This document shows positions 1 through 7,529 of a stretch of 43,268 nucleotides of DNA, piece by piece. The DNA is from Lewinellaceae bacterium (GTDB taxonomy: Bacteria > Bacteroidota > Bacteroidia > Chitinophagales > Saprospiraceae). Within the stretch, counting starts at the first letter, position 1, and each line of letters begins with the position of its first letter. A program made the position numbers and the translations under genes. The notes beneath the pieces are model-generated. The model was not told the origin of the DNA and ran no database searches. It worked only from the letters and a program-made list of their open reading frames with translations. Location of the stretch: positions 48,595-91,862 of the forward strand of contig JARQTN010000250.1 of assembly GCA_029976695.1 (NCBI GenBank). The letters are read 5' to 3'.

Positions 1-453
1 GACGGGTGGTTCATCGGCATGACACCGAACCTGATTGCGGGCGCATGGGTAGGCGCAAATGACCGCAGAATCCACTTCCAGAACCTTTCCGATGGCCAGG
101 GTGCCAGGACCGCATTGCCAATCTGGGGATCATTCTTTACAAAATTGATGCACGATCCGAAATTCCGAAACCGCATAGATGCCTCATTTACACCCTCCCC
201 TGTTTTTGCCGCGTATGAAATCAACTGTGTTCCGTACAGCGAAGCCTCTGCAGATGAGATGAATGCCCATTACGAGGAAGGATTTGATGTAGGTGATGAA
301 ATCGAGGCTTTATTCAACAAGGATCAGCCTCGCAAGCGGAGACCTCGAAGAAAGGTCAGGAAAGAATCCAAAGGATTGAAAGGGCTCCTGGAGTCCATTT
401 TCGGAAGAAAGGACCCATCCAAAACGCGGAAGAATAGAAAGAAAAACAAATAG
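1..453 (+). CDS. Penicillin-binding protein 1A, C-terminal part (5' end outside window)
   Basis: The frame is open from base 1 and the gene starts before the window; 150 residues are visible. The first residues (DGWFIGMTPNLIAGAWVG) match the stretch that follows the KTGT box in class A bifunctional penicillin-binding proteins, which polymerise and cross-link peptidoglycan on the periplasmic side of the inner membrane. The glycosyltransferase domain and the SxxK and SxN motifs lie upstream, out of view. After the transpeptidase fold (about visible residues 1-95) comes a very basic tail of Lys/Arg clusters, a common but variable ending in this family. Translation ends at TAG 451-453, 26 bases before the next gene on the same strand. 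The family assignment is firm; choosing 1A over 1C rests on the local sequence only. Confidence 0.88.
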   Translation, partial: DGWFIGMTPNLIAGAWVGANDRRIHFQNLSDGQGARTALPIWGSFFTKLMHDPKFRNRIDASFTPSPVFAAYEINCVPYSEASADEMNAHYEEGFDVGDEIEALFNKDQPRKRRPRRKVRKESKGLKGLLESIFGRKDPSKTRKNRKKNK

Positions 454-479
454 GATTGGACATTCCCTAAATTTGACTG

Positions 480-1718
480 ATGAACAGATCCGGATATGCT
501 GACTTGCCGCTCCACCACGGGCGGGTGCCAGACTGGCTTGCACGCAGAATGGCTTTGCTTGGGGGAGCGATCCTGGAAACAGTCGCGATCGAATACGGAA
601 AAAAAGAACTGATCTCGAGGTTCTCAGATCCCTTCTGGTTTCAATCGTTAGGCGCCGTACTTGGCATGGATTGGCATTCCTCGGGAATTACTACATCCGT
701 GATCGGTGCACTGAAGAAAGCATTGAAACCCCTGTCCGATGACCTGGGTATCTATATCTGCGGCGGAAGGGGCCGCCATTCAAGGAATACGCCTGGTGAA
801 CTGATACGCATATCGGACAGAAAAGGGCTTGACGGTGATCAGCTTGTCAGGTCAAGCAGGCTGATTGCAAAAATTGACAATTCGGCCGTGCAGGACGGGT
901 TTCAGATCTACCTGCATGCCTTTGTCCTTTCGGATGAGGGTGACTGGTCCGTGGTGCAGCAAGGGATGAATACCAACTCTTGCTACGCGCGCCGGTACCA
1001 TTGGAGCAGTCTTGAACTTGACTCGTTTATCAGTGACCCGCATGCTTTTGTTTGCGGTGACCCGATGGGAAAGATCCTCAACCTGGTAAACAGGGAGGCG
1101 GCACCGACACAGAAAGGGCTGATCGAGATTTCCCGCTCCCATCCGGAAAAGATGACAGATGAGATCAAAAGGCTGATCCTGCCGGCAAACCACGATGTCC
1201 GCCTTGAAAATGTGGATCTGAAAAGGCTCGGTACCGTCCTGTACCAGGCCCATGAATCTGAAATTACGGCTTTCGATGACCTGCTGCTGACCCCGGGACT
1301 GGGACCCCGCACTCTCCAGTCACTGACACTCGTAAGCGAGGTAATCCATGGGACGCCCAGCCGGTTTGAGGATCCGGCAAGATTCTCTTTTGCCCACGGT
1401 GGTAAGGATGGCCACCCCTTCCCCGTACCACTCAAAGTCTATGACCAGACAATCGCGGTGTTCAGAAAGGCGATTGAAAGGTCAAAACTCGGCTTTAGTG
1501 AAAAGCGTGATGCCTTGAGGAAGCTGCACGAAAATGCGATCCGGCTTGAGCAAAACTTCCAGCCTGATCCGTTAAAATTCAAGAGCGTAATTGAAAAGGA
1601 ATGGCAAAATAAAGGGCTTTACGGAGGGCGGACCGTGATGGATGATCAGAAGGAAAGGCAAAGAAAGCAAGCCAAACGCATGAACAAAGGAAATAATCAG
1701 CTCTCGCTATTTGATTGA
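480..1718 (+). CDS. DUF763 family protein with HhH motif and clamp-binding-like C-terminus
   Basis: A protein of 412 residues whose N-terminus (MNRSGYADLPLHHGRVPDWL) matches the DUF763 family, known from archaea and scattered bacteria and without an assigned function. Seen in the sequence: the conserved GGRGRHSRNTP stretch at about 95-105; a helix-hairpin-helix-like element, TPGLGPRTLQSLTLV, at about 271-285, which in other proteins binds the DNA backbone; and the conserved FSFAHGGKDGHPFPV at about 302-316. The last residues are NNQLSLFD, in which QLSLF (407-411) is an exact match to the QL[S/D]LF pentapeptide used by bacterial proteins to bind the DNA polymerase sliding clamp. A basic, Lys/Arg/Gln-rich linker precedes it. 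This suggests a DNA replication or repair role, which is my inference. It lies 26 bases downstream of the PBP gene on the same strand. Confidence 0.85.
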   Translation: MNRSGYADLPLHHGRVPDWLARRMALLGGAILETVAIEYGKKELISRFSDPFWFQSLGAVLGMDWHSSGITTSVIGALKKALKPLSDDLGIYICGGRGRHSRNTPGELIRISDRKGLDGDQLVRSSRLIAKIDNSAVQDGFQIYLHAFVLSDEGDWSVVQQGMNTNSCYARRYHWSSLELDSFISDPHAFVCGDPMGKILNLVNREAAPTQKGLIEISRSHPEKMTDEIKRLILPANHDVRLENVDLKRLGTVLYQAHESEITAFDDLLLTPGLGPRTLQSLTLVSEVIHGTPSRFEDPARFSFAHGGKDGHPFPVPLKVYDQTIAVFRKAIERSKLGFSEKRDALRKLHENAIRLEQNFQPDPLKFKSVIEKEWQNKGLYGGRTVMDDQKERQRKQAKRMNKGNNQLSLFD

Positions 1719-1733
1719 TCCCTGGACGGAAAA

Positions 1734-4352
1734 TCACCTCAACAGGGTCACATTGCCGGTATAGTTACGGACAAATCCATCCAGAAACCGGATCCTGAAA
1801 TTGTAAAAATAAACACCGGTAAGCGCTGGCTGCCCGGCAAATCTGCCATCCCACCCGGTCTCCGGCTCATTCAGGATCGCCTGGCTGGATGCAAAGACAA
1901 GGTTCCCCCTGCGATCATATATTTCCAGGTTTTCAAGGACTCCAAAATCAGGGCTGAAAATCCCGAAAAAGTCGTTTTTCCCATCACCGTTCGGGGTAAA
2001 GACATTCGGTACAAAGTAATTGCGGGCAAGGTCCACAAACACCTTGATCGTGGCGGAGTCCGAACAGACGCCATTTGTTGTAAACACCTGATAGTATGTT
2101 GATTCCAGTGGCCTGGCTAATGGAGCGATGCAATTACGACAAGACAGCGATGAATCCGGGCCACCGATCCATGAGAGGGACAGTGAATCCAGGGCGTTTG
2201 TGATCAGTGGCTCAAGGCGGATGGAATCACCAAGCCGGATGGCTTCGGTCTCCTTGTCAAACCATACGTCGATCGGGGCACCTGGAACGACCTCAAAGAA
2301 GAGCCAGGATTCCTCGCATCCGTTGAATACCTTGACCTCATAAGTCCCGATTCTATCGACCTCTATTGCCCTGGCTGTCTCACCGCCCATCCATTCAAAC
2401 CTCGTTCCGTAAGGCGAGGCATCCAGTTCGATGGTGTTACCAGCACAGAGCACTCTTTCAAGGTACAGGCTGTCTGCTTCCACGCCGAGCACATGCGTAT
2501 CGGTTGAATCAAAACCTGTCGTGCGCGGATCATCGGATACCCTGAACGTACCCAGCTCAAAAGGAAGGTTATCAAGCCTTGCCTGGTTCGGGTATTTTCC
2601 CGGGTCGATATCTGTCACTTCGACAAGAAAATGGATCGTATCGATGCCCACGGGAATGGTCATCCCGCTGATCTGGATCACCCCGGGCAGGGAACTCTCA
2701 TCAAGGATACCGCCATATGGGTTTTTCAACACATCCAGGTAAAAAATTCCATCAGGTAACGAATCGGTAAAACTGATCCCCCTTTGTTCCACGCCAGTTG
2801 AATTATCAATCACAAACTGGTAAATGATCTCGGAACAGGGAAACGTGGAATCTGGCAAAGGTACATGGTCCATATCCAGACGGAACGGGCAGGAAGCAAC
2901 CGTGACCTCGAATTCCACAAACAACTCTGCACACCCGGTGCGTGCGCGCAACGCATACAAACCGGCTTCGGATACCACAATGGATGGTTCAGCACTTCCG
3001 TTGCTCCATGAAAAGGCAGTACCATAGATACTTCCATCAAGTTCAAGGCTCTGGCCGGAACAGATGAATCTCGTCAAATAAAGGCTGTCACTTTCCAGCC
3101 TCGTGACTGTAACAGGCGTGCGGTCACCTTCTCCCGGGGTTTTCGGGTTGTCAGACTGCACATTCCCGCCAAGTGTTTGAGGCAAGCCCCTGATTTCACC
3201 CTGGCTGAAATATACCCCGCCATCGATATCCTCCTCGATGAAGACACGCACTTCGATCGAATGGATACCCGGCGGGATTACGAAGCTGGAAATCTCGATC
3301 TCGCCCGTACCTGCATCATAGGTATCATTGCCACCTAAGGTCGGGTGCGAAATGCCTTCGAGCCTGAACCCAGGATTCAATCTCGTTCGAAAAATCAGGT
3401 TTGACTGGGTGTTCCCCGTCGCATTCGCAATCGTATAGGTATAGGTCATTTCTTCACACGGAAATACATTCTCCGCCGAGGGCTGATTGCGCATCTTGAC
3501 CGTATAGGGGCATGCCGTCAAATCTTCAATAAAAGCGACCGGGCCTGCAGCCCACGCCATTTCTTCACCGTTCTCCTTGTTGATCCGGAACAACCCGCTG
3601 GCTACCCCAAACTGGGTGGTACCGATCCCGTAGAGATCACCGAAAGCATCGAAATAAAGTGACTGGATCTCCCTGAAATCCTCGATTGGCCAAAGACCGG
3701 TAATGCTGTAATTGGTCAGGTTCAACTTGAGCACATGCCGCTCCCTGCGATCGTACATAAACAAAAAATCGGCATATGGATCAAAGGCAATGTCCTCAAT
3801 GTCAAAAATATTTGAAAAACCGACCTCTGTCACATCGTAATCCCCAGTTAAAAGGTCGATGATAAAAAGAGCCCTGTCCTGCCCGAACCGGGATCCGATC
3901 ACATAGAAGTTGTTCCCGTCCGGTGATATTTCACCCGCTTTATAATCAAGATCCGAGGGAAGTCCGGTGATTGACGGCAAGTTGGTCATCCCGCCATCTG
4001 CATAGTAAAGGTGCAGTAGGTTCGTCCCTGATTCGAGTACATACACTTCACCTGTCGTCCTTCTGAACCCGATGGCAACCGGGGTCGTGAATGATACGGA
4101 ATCCATTTCGGGAAACTGCAGGGCATTGTTTCCGGGATTAATCCGGGCTTCCGCAAAGACCCCGTTCACATGATCGTAGTAAATCCGCTGGCAGGTACAG
4201 TCAAATGCAGACTGTGCCCTGACTGTCATGGAAAAGCCAAAACAGCAGGCAATGAGCCAGGCGATTCTGCATAATTCAATTGTTGGCCGTGAATTCACAG
4301 GTACGAAAATAAAGGATTGCCATGAATCGGATGGTTTACGCTTCCATGACAT
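1734..4352 (-). CDS. Large secreted protein with T9SS type B (gliding-motility) C-terminal domain
   Basis: 872 residues. An N-terminal hydrophobic stretch (about 30-46, ending VRAQS) is a signal peptide preceded by an unusually long polar lead; a GTG codon giving VNSRPTIEL is an alternative start. Residues about 50-290 read like a beta-propeller of the kind that reports values during parsing of surface proteins. Two similar modules of roughly 190 residues follow, each with a FPCxEhxYxhxIxNxTG-type start (about 295 and 500) and a later C(S/A)GxxhELD segment. The last 90 residues (NVFTPNGDGKNDFFGIF ... GWDGRFAGQPALTGVYFY) are the CHU_C/gliding-motility-associated domain that directs export by the type IX system. 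The ATG lies inside the end of the upstream phosphoesterase gene (17-base overlap), implying translational coupling. Likely surface or extracellular; ligand unknown. Confidence 0.88.
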   Translation of the reverse strand: MSWKRKPSDSWQSFIFVPVNSRPTIELCRIAWLIACCFGFSMTVRAQSAFDCTCQRIYYDHVNGVFAEARINPGNNALQFPEMDSVSFTTPVAIGFRRTTGEVYVLESGTNLLHLYYADGGMTNLPSITGLPSDLDYKAGEISPDGNNFYVIGSRFGQDRALFIIDLLTGDYDVTEVGFSNIFDIEDIAFDPYADFLFMYDRRERHVLKLNLTNYSITGLWPIEDFREIQSLYFDAFGDLYGIGTTQFGVASGLFRINKENGEEMAWAAGPVAFIEDLTACPYTVKMRNQPSAENVFPCEEMTYTYTIANATGNTQSNLIFRTRLNPGFRLEGISHPTLGGNDTYDAGTGEIEISSFVIPPGIHSIEVRVFIEEDIDGGVYFSQGEIRGLPQTLGGNVQSDNPKTPGEGDRTPVTVTRLESDSLYLTRFICSGQSLELDGSIYGTAFSWSNGSAEPSIVVSEAGLYALRARTGCAELFVEFEVTVASCPFRLDMDHVPLPDSTFPCSEIIYQFVIDNSTGVEQRGISFTDSLPDGIFYLDVLKNPYGGILDESSLPGVIQISGMTIPVGIDTIHFLVEVTDIDPGKYPNQARLDNLPFELGTFRVSDDPRTTGFDSTDTHVLGVEADSLYLERVLCAGNTIELDASPYGTRFEWMGGETARAIEVDRIGTYEVKVFNGCEESWLFFEVVPGAPIDVWFDKETEAIRLGDSIRLEPLITNALDSLSLSWIGGPDSSLSCRNCIAPLARPLESTYYQVFTTNGVCSDSATIKVFVDLARNYFVPNVFTPNGDGKNDFFGIFSPDFGVLENLEIYDRRGNLVFASSQAILNEPETGWDGRFAGQPALTGVYFYNFRIRFLDGFVRNYTGNVTLLR

Positions 4353-5109
4353 GCAGATGTGTATCGTTCAATACAGATTCACCAGACCAGCTATAGGCTG
4401 ACAAGCGGCCGGTACGATGAACGCAGGAATCCAGGCAGCAAATATTTCCGGGCAGAATCAAGGGACCATCCGACATGCAGTAGTGCCCGAAAAAAAGCAA
4501 TTTCTCCGATGGATCGTATAGCGGGAGATCAAGGTTCCACCACCGGAGCCGCAACAGGGACATTTCGAGGCCATTCTGTAAAATATGCTCATCCGGAGCA
4601 GGGTGGTAATAAGGACCCTTGAGCAATCGGAAAGCAGCCCTTTCCTCCACACTTCCTTCCCCTATTTGCCGCCAGTCCGGATGGATCCTGCGATATGCCT
4701 CCAATATGCTGATTGCCCGCGGGTCCCAGAAGGCATGTACAAGCCGGAAATGTTCGAACTCGATCCAGAGCGGCAGTGTCATCACCCATTCCAGGTCCTC
4801 CTCCATGCGTGGGTAGTCCTCGCCATACGCATCCAGTGTATCCTGGATCGCTGGTCCATTGCCGGTTATCCACGCCCATTCATGATTTCCGATGATGCAG
4901 GCGCAATTGCCTTTTTGAGCCATTTTCCTGACGATGGAGACTGTCCTCCTGATTTCAGGCCCCTTGTTGATCAAGTCACCTAAAAAAAGCGCTTTCCTCA
5001 GGTCATTTCCCCATATGCCATCAGGGTCCTGTTCATAACCAAGTTGCCCAAGCAGGTTTTCCAAAAGTGCTGCCTGCCCGTGCACATCACCGATCACGTC
5101 ATAGGTCAT
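4336..5109 (-). CDS. Calcineurin-like metallophosphoesterase (PrpE/ApaH-like)
   Basis: 257 residues with the full set of metal-binding motifs of serine/threonine phosphatase-like and diadenosine tetraphosphatase-like enzymes: GDVHG at 7-11, GDLINKGP at 44-51, GNHE at 74-77, a histidine in LVHA at about 125 and GHY at about 208-210. The family uses two metal ions to hydrolyse phosphoesters; substrates range from bis-nucleosyl tetraphosphates to phosphoproteins, and the sequence does not decide which. No signal peptide, so cytoplasmic. Start ATG 5109 overlaps the end of the S9 peptidase gene by four bases (ATGA), and its own end overlaps the next gene by 17 bases, so the three genes look like one operon. 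Confidence 0.87.
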   Translation of the reverse strand: MTYDVIGDVHGQAALLENLLGQLGYEQDPDGIWGNDLRKALFLGDLINKGPEIRRTVSIVRKMAQKGNCACIIGNHEWAWITGNGPAIQDTLDAYGEDYPRMEEDLEWVMTLPLWIEFEHFRLVHAFWDPRAISILEAYRRIHPDWRQIGEGSVEERAAFRLLKGPYYHPAPDEHILQNGLEMSLLRLRWWNLDLPLYDPSEKLLFFGHYCMSDGPLILPGNICCLDSCVHRTGRLSAYSWSGESVLNDTHLHVMEA

Positions 5110-7031
5110 GACGCAACCGTGTCGACGTCAACAGTCATTGTTTCAAGGCGCTTCCGGATGTTTGGTGGCATCTCTTCCTGGTACCTGCCATGGAGGTGAC
5201 TGGCAAAAAATGCTTCAATCGCTGCAATCATGGCCATATTGTTCACCGGATCGCGGAAACCGTGCCCCTCATCTCCGGCGAGCAGGTAGGCAACGGGATA
5301 GCCCCGGTCACGAAGTGCGGCAACGATCTGGTCAGCTTCCGCCTTCTTCACGCGCGGGTCATTGGCTCCCTGCACGACCATGAGGGAAGCCTTGATCTTG
5401 TGTGCATGAAAAAGGGGCGAACGTTCTGTCAATAAAGCCCGGCCTTCCTCCGTTTCCGGATTGCCGACCCGCATATATAACATCCTTCTGCCAGACTCCC
5501 AGTAGGCTGGCATTGAATCCAGCAGGGTCATCAGGTTTGAAGGCCCGACAATATCCACACCTGCTGCAAAGACATCAGGCGTAAAGGCAAGGGCCGCAAG
5601 GGTCGCATAACCGCCGTACGATCCACCCATGATCCCGATGCGGTTCATTTCCGCATACTTTTTCTGTGCCAGGTAGTGTGCTGCCATCGTGATATCATCC
5701 TGCATCTTTTTGCCCCATTCGAGGTTGCCAGCATTGAGAAACCTTTTACCAAATCCCGTTGAGGACCGAAAATTGGGTTGCAGGACAGCATATCCCCGGT
5801 TCGCCAGGAATTGTGCATATGGATGATATCCGTAAGAATCCCGTGCCCAGGGACCACCGTGTACAAGCACGATACCGGCGCCGGACCGGATCCCCTCATC
5901 GGGCAGGGTCAGGTATGCCTGGATCTCAAGGCCATCCGTACTCCTGTACCGGATACTTTCCACTGTGGCGAGCTGCTCAACAGGGAGATCGGGGCGCGGA
6001 TGGAAAAGGAATTTCAATTCCCCTGAGCTGCGGTCATACAGGTAGGCAGCACCCGGATCCCTGTCATCATAGGCACGGATGAGCCAGATATCCTCACGGA
6101 GTGTCGCGGATACAATGGATATCATCTTTCCATCGAGCAATTCGCCAATCCTGTTAAAATCGCGTTCAGTCTCGTCGTCAAAAAAGTAATACCTGGGCTT
6201 GTCCGTCTCATACATCGTATACAAGAGCTTTTCAGTCTCATCCGCAAAGTCGATATGTGTCAGGTCAGATTCCCCCAGCGGGTCAGCATGTACATATGTT
6301 TCAGTACCGGTATCCAGATCGTAGAGGATGAGTTCGGTTTTATCCCGTTCACCCTGGTTTGTCATCACATACACCTGGTTTCCGTCAGGATGAAATTTTA
6401 ACGGGGCCACCTGTTCTTCCAGGCTAGATGAAAACAGCAGCGTGAGTTCACCTTCATCGAAAGAGAACACATCACTTCCTCCTGCTGCATTTGGTTTTGA
6501 TACGATCCGGAGCTGGTCGAGCGCATCAAACAGGTAATGCTCGATCTGTTCTTCATTCTGATAGAGCAGCGTCTGTACTCCTGTTGAGATGGACAGTTTG
6601 TAGAGATCATGCCATGCCTGGTCCCTGTGGTTCAGGCCGATGTACATGATGTCCGGGTCAAGCTTGGACCTCCTGTAGATCATGGCCCTGATGCCTTCAT
6701 GTGGAGTGAGATTGACCGCCTCCGGGATTTTTCCTTCCTCCAGATCCTCGATGCAAATCCTGTAGATACAAAAATCCTCATCCCCGTCCTTGTCCTGCAC
6801 ATACAGGATATACCTGGCATCCCGGCTCCAGAAATAGCCCGGGATCGGCCGCCTGTCATCCGAAATGGGCACGGCCTCCTCAAACGGGGCATCTGCCGGC
6901 TTTACCCAGATATTCCGCACGTCATGGTAGGGTTTGATAAAACTCAGCATCCTCCCGTCCGGTGAGATGCGGGCACCTGTAATTTCGGGGTTGCCAAAAA
7001 ATACCTTTCTGTCAATAATGGGGATTTCCAT
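5106..7031 (-). CDS. S9 family prolyl oligopeptidase-type serine peptidase
   Basis: 641 residues from ATG 7031; an in-frame TTG at 7055 adds eight poorly fitting residues, so the ATG is preferred. The N-terminal about 350 residues are a seven-bladed-propeller-type region (repeated D-x-D-G and Y-D-L-D-T-G strands). The C-terminal alpha/beta-hydrolase domain contains the oxyanion segment HGGPWARDSYGY, the nucleophile elbow GGSYGGY (Ser about 471), an acid in QGANDPRV (Asp about 558) and the catalytic His in DEGHGF (about 590). These enzymes cleave short peptides; the propeller gates access. No signal peptide is visible, so probably cytoplasmic. The 5' leader is long and contains an apparent attenuator (7138-7299), so peptide-dependent or translation-dependent control is possible. 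Confidence 0.92.
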   Translation of the reverse strand: MEIPIIDRKVFFGNPEITGARISPDGRMLSFIKPYHDVRNIWVKPADAPFEEAVPISDDRRPIPGYFWSRDARYILYVQDKDGDEDFCIYRICIEDLEEGKIPEAVNLTPHEGIRAMIYRRSKLDPDIMYIGLNHRDQAWHDLYKLSISTGVQTLLYQNEEQIEHYLFDALDQLRIVSKPNAAGGSDVFSFDEGELTLLFSSSLEEQVAPLKFHPDGNQVYVMTNQGERDKTELILYDLDTGTETYVHADPLGESDLTHIDFADETEKLLYTMYETDKPRYYFFDDETERDFNRIGELLDGKMISIVSATLREDIWLIRAYDDRDPGAAYLYDRSSGELKFLFHPRPDLPVEQLATVESIRYRSTDGLEIQAYLTLPDEGIRSGAGIVLVHGGPWARDSYGYHPYAQFLANRGYAVLQPNFRSSTGFGKRFLNAGNLEWGKKMQDDITMAAHYLAQKKYAEMNRIGIMGGSYGGYATLAALAFTPDVFAAGVDIVGPSNLMTLLDSMPAYWESGRRMLYMRVGNPETEEGRALLTERSPLFHAHKIKASLMVVQGANDPRVKKAEADQIVAALRDRGYPVAYLLAGDEGHGFRDPVNNMAMIAAIEAFFASHLHGRYQEEMPPNIRKRLETMTVDVDTVAS

Positions 7032-7137
7032 ACGTTGGTTGATTCTTTGATGCAAAACAAAAGAATCTTCAACGCCCAGAAAAGTTTAATGAAAAGAACC
7101 TTTGCGAATTTTATGCATTTTCCGGGCAGGGTTGGAT

Positions 7138-7176
7138 AAAAAAATGGCCCCGTCATCACTTCTGATGCCCGGGGCC
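7138..7176 (-). terminator. Intrinsic terminator of a leader (attenuator) ahead of the S9 peptidase gene
   Basis: On the minus strand GGCCCCG (7176-7170) pairs with CGGGGCC (7152-7146), and an inner stem TGATG/CATCA caps a four-base loop. Seven U residues (7144-7138) follow after one A, the classical Rho-independent layout. It stands 107 bases before the peptidase start and after a strong promoter-like element, so it would end transcripts before the peptidase unless the competing hairpin at 7171-7196 forms. Confidence 0.8.
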
Positions 7177-7210
7177 TGAGTAATAAGACTCACCCCTATG
7201 ACTTGAGTCT
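7171..7210 (-). promoter_or_regulatory. Mutually exclusive hairpins: anti-antiterminator versus antiterminator
   Basis: Reading the minus strand, AGACTCA (7210-7204) can pair with TGAGTCT (7192-7186). Alternatively GGGGTGAGT (7196-7188) can pair with ACTCA (7181-7177) plus CCCC (7174-7171), with a two-base bulge. The second pairing takes away the CCCC needed for the terminator stem, so the three segments behave like regions 1, 2 and 3/4 of a ribosome-controlled attenuator. Region 1 begins two bases after the stop codon of the leader ORF, so a ribosome paused at the end of that ORF would cover region 1 and favour read-through. Pairings are seen by eye; the switching is inferred. Confidence 0.5.
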
Positions 7211-7211
7211 A

Positions 7212-7232
7212 TCACAATCGAATACTTACCAT
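7212..7232 (-). CDS. Six-residue leader peptide ORF (MVSIRL) with strong Shine-Dalgarno
   Basis: ATG 7232-7230 is followed by five codons and TGA (7214-7212); the next triplet in the same frame is TAG. Eight bases upstream of the ATG sits AGGAGGA (7247-7241), a near-perfect Shine-Dalgarno sequence, which is unusual in this phylum and not seen before the other genes here. The codons are GTA AGT ATT CGA TTG; CGA is usually a rare arginine codon. The peptide is too short for a folded product, so its likely job is to place or stall a ribosome next to the hairpins at 7171-7210. It is not the start of ribosomal protein bS16, although the first residues look similar, because no continuation exists in any frame. 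Confidence 0.5.
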   Translation of the reverse strand: MVSIRL

Positions 7233-7264
7233 TTCTATCTTCCTCCTGATCCGCAATTGCGATA

Positions 7265-7272
7265 CAAATATA
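7265..7272 (-). promoter_or_regulatory. Bacteroidota-type -7 element (TATATTTG) of the leader transcript
   Basis: The minus-strand sequence TATATTTG is a perfect match to the Bacteroidota -7 consensus TAnnTTTG. It lies about 18 bases upstream of the Shine-Dalgarno of the six-codon leader ORF. A clear TTG at -33 is not present; that region is instead filled by a palindrome (7277-7299). The expected transcript would start near 7257 and end near 7138 if terminated. Confidence 0.55.
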
Positions 7273-7276
7273 TGGG

Positions 7277-7299
7277 GTTAGTGTTGTACAGACACTAAC
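7277..7299. promoter_or_regulatory. Perfect 8-bp inverted repeat, operator-like, at the leader promoter
   Basis: GTTAGTGT-N7-ACACTAAC, with perfect arms and a seven-base spacer, ends four bases upstream of the TATATTTG element and covers the -33 region. Position and symmetry are those of an operator for a dimeric repressor or activator. No regulator gene lies next to it, and no second copy was noticed in the window. Confidence 0.45.
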
Positions 7300-7460
7300 T
7301 TTAACGATGATTAACCTATTGCTCAAAATCCTAACTTAACCTTAAGGAAACCAGGGTTTTAGCAAAAGGTAAATAACGGATTTTTAACACCTGAAAGGGA
7401 ACTTCAGGATGCCGGGAAAAATCTCGGGACAAAATCCTGTGAAATGAGTCTTATCCCTTT

Positions 7461-7500
7461 AAATAAATAAAAATCCGGGACGATTCAAATCATACCGGAT
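7461..7500 (-). terminator. Terminator after the lipoprotein gene
   Basis: On the minus strand ATCCGG (7500-7495) pairs with CCGGAT (7478-7473), with a possible inner GATT/AATC stem, followed by a U-rich tail read from 7473 to 7461. It stands 30 bases after the stop of the gene at 7530-8720. The remaining non-coding stretch between this terminator and the palindrome (about 7300-7460) is AT-rich and shows nothing else I can support. Confidence 0.6.
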
Positions 7501-7529
7501 CTTTTACAGGACACATGGGGGCCTGTTTT

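Noticed and set aside
7212-7232. MVSIRL as the start of ribosomal protein bS16
   Set aside because: Only the first six residues look alike; two stop codons follow in frame and no continuation exists in the other frames.
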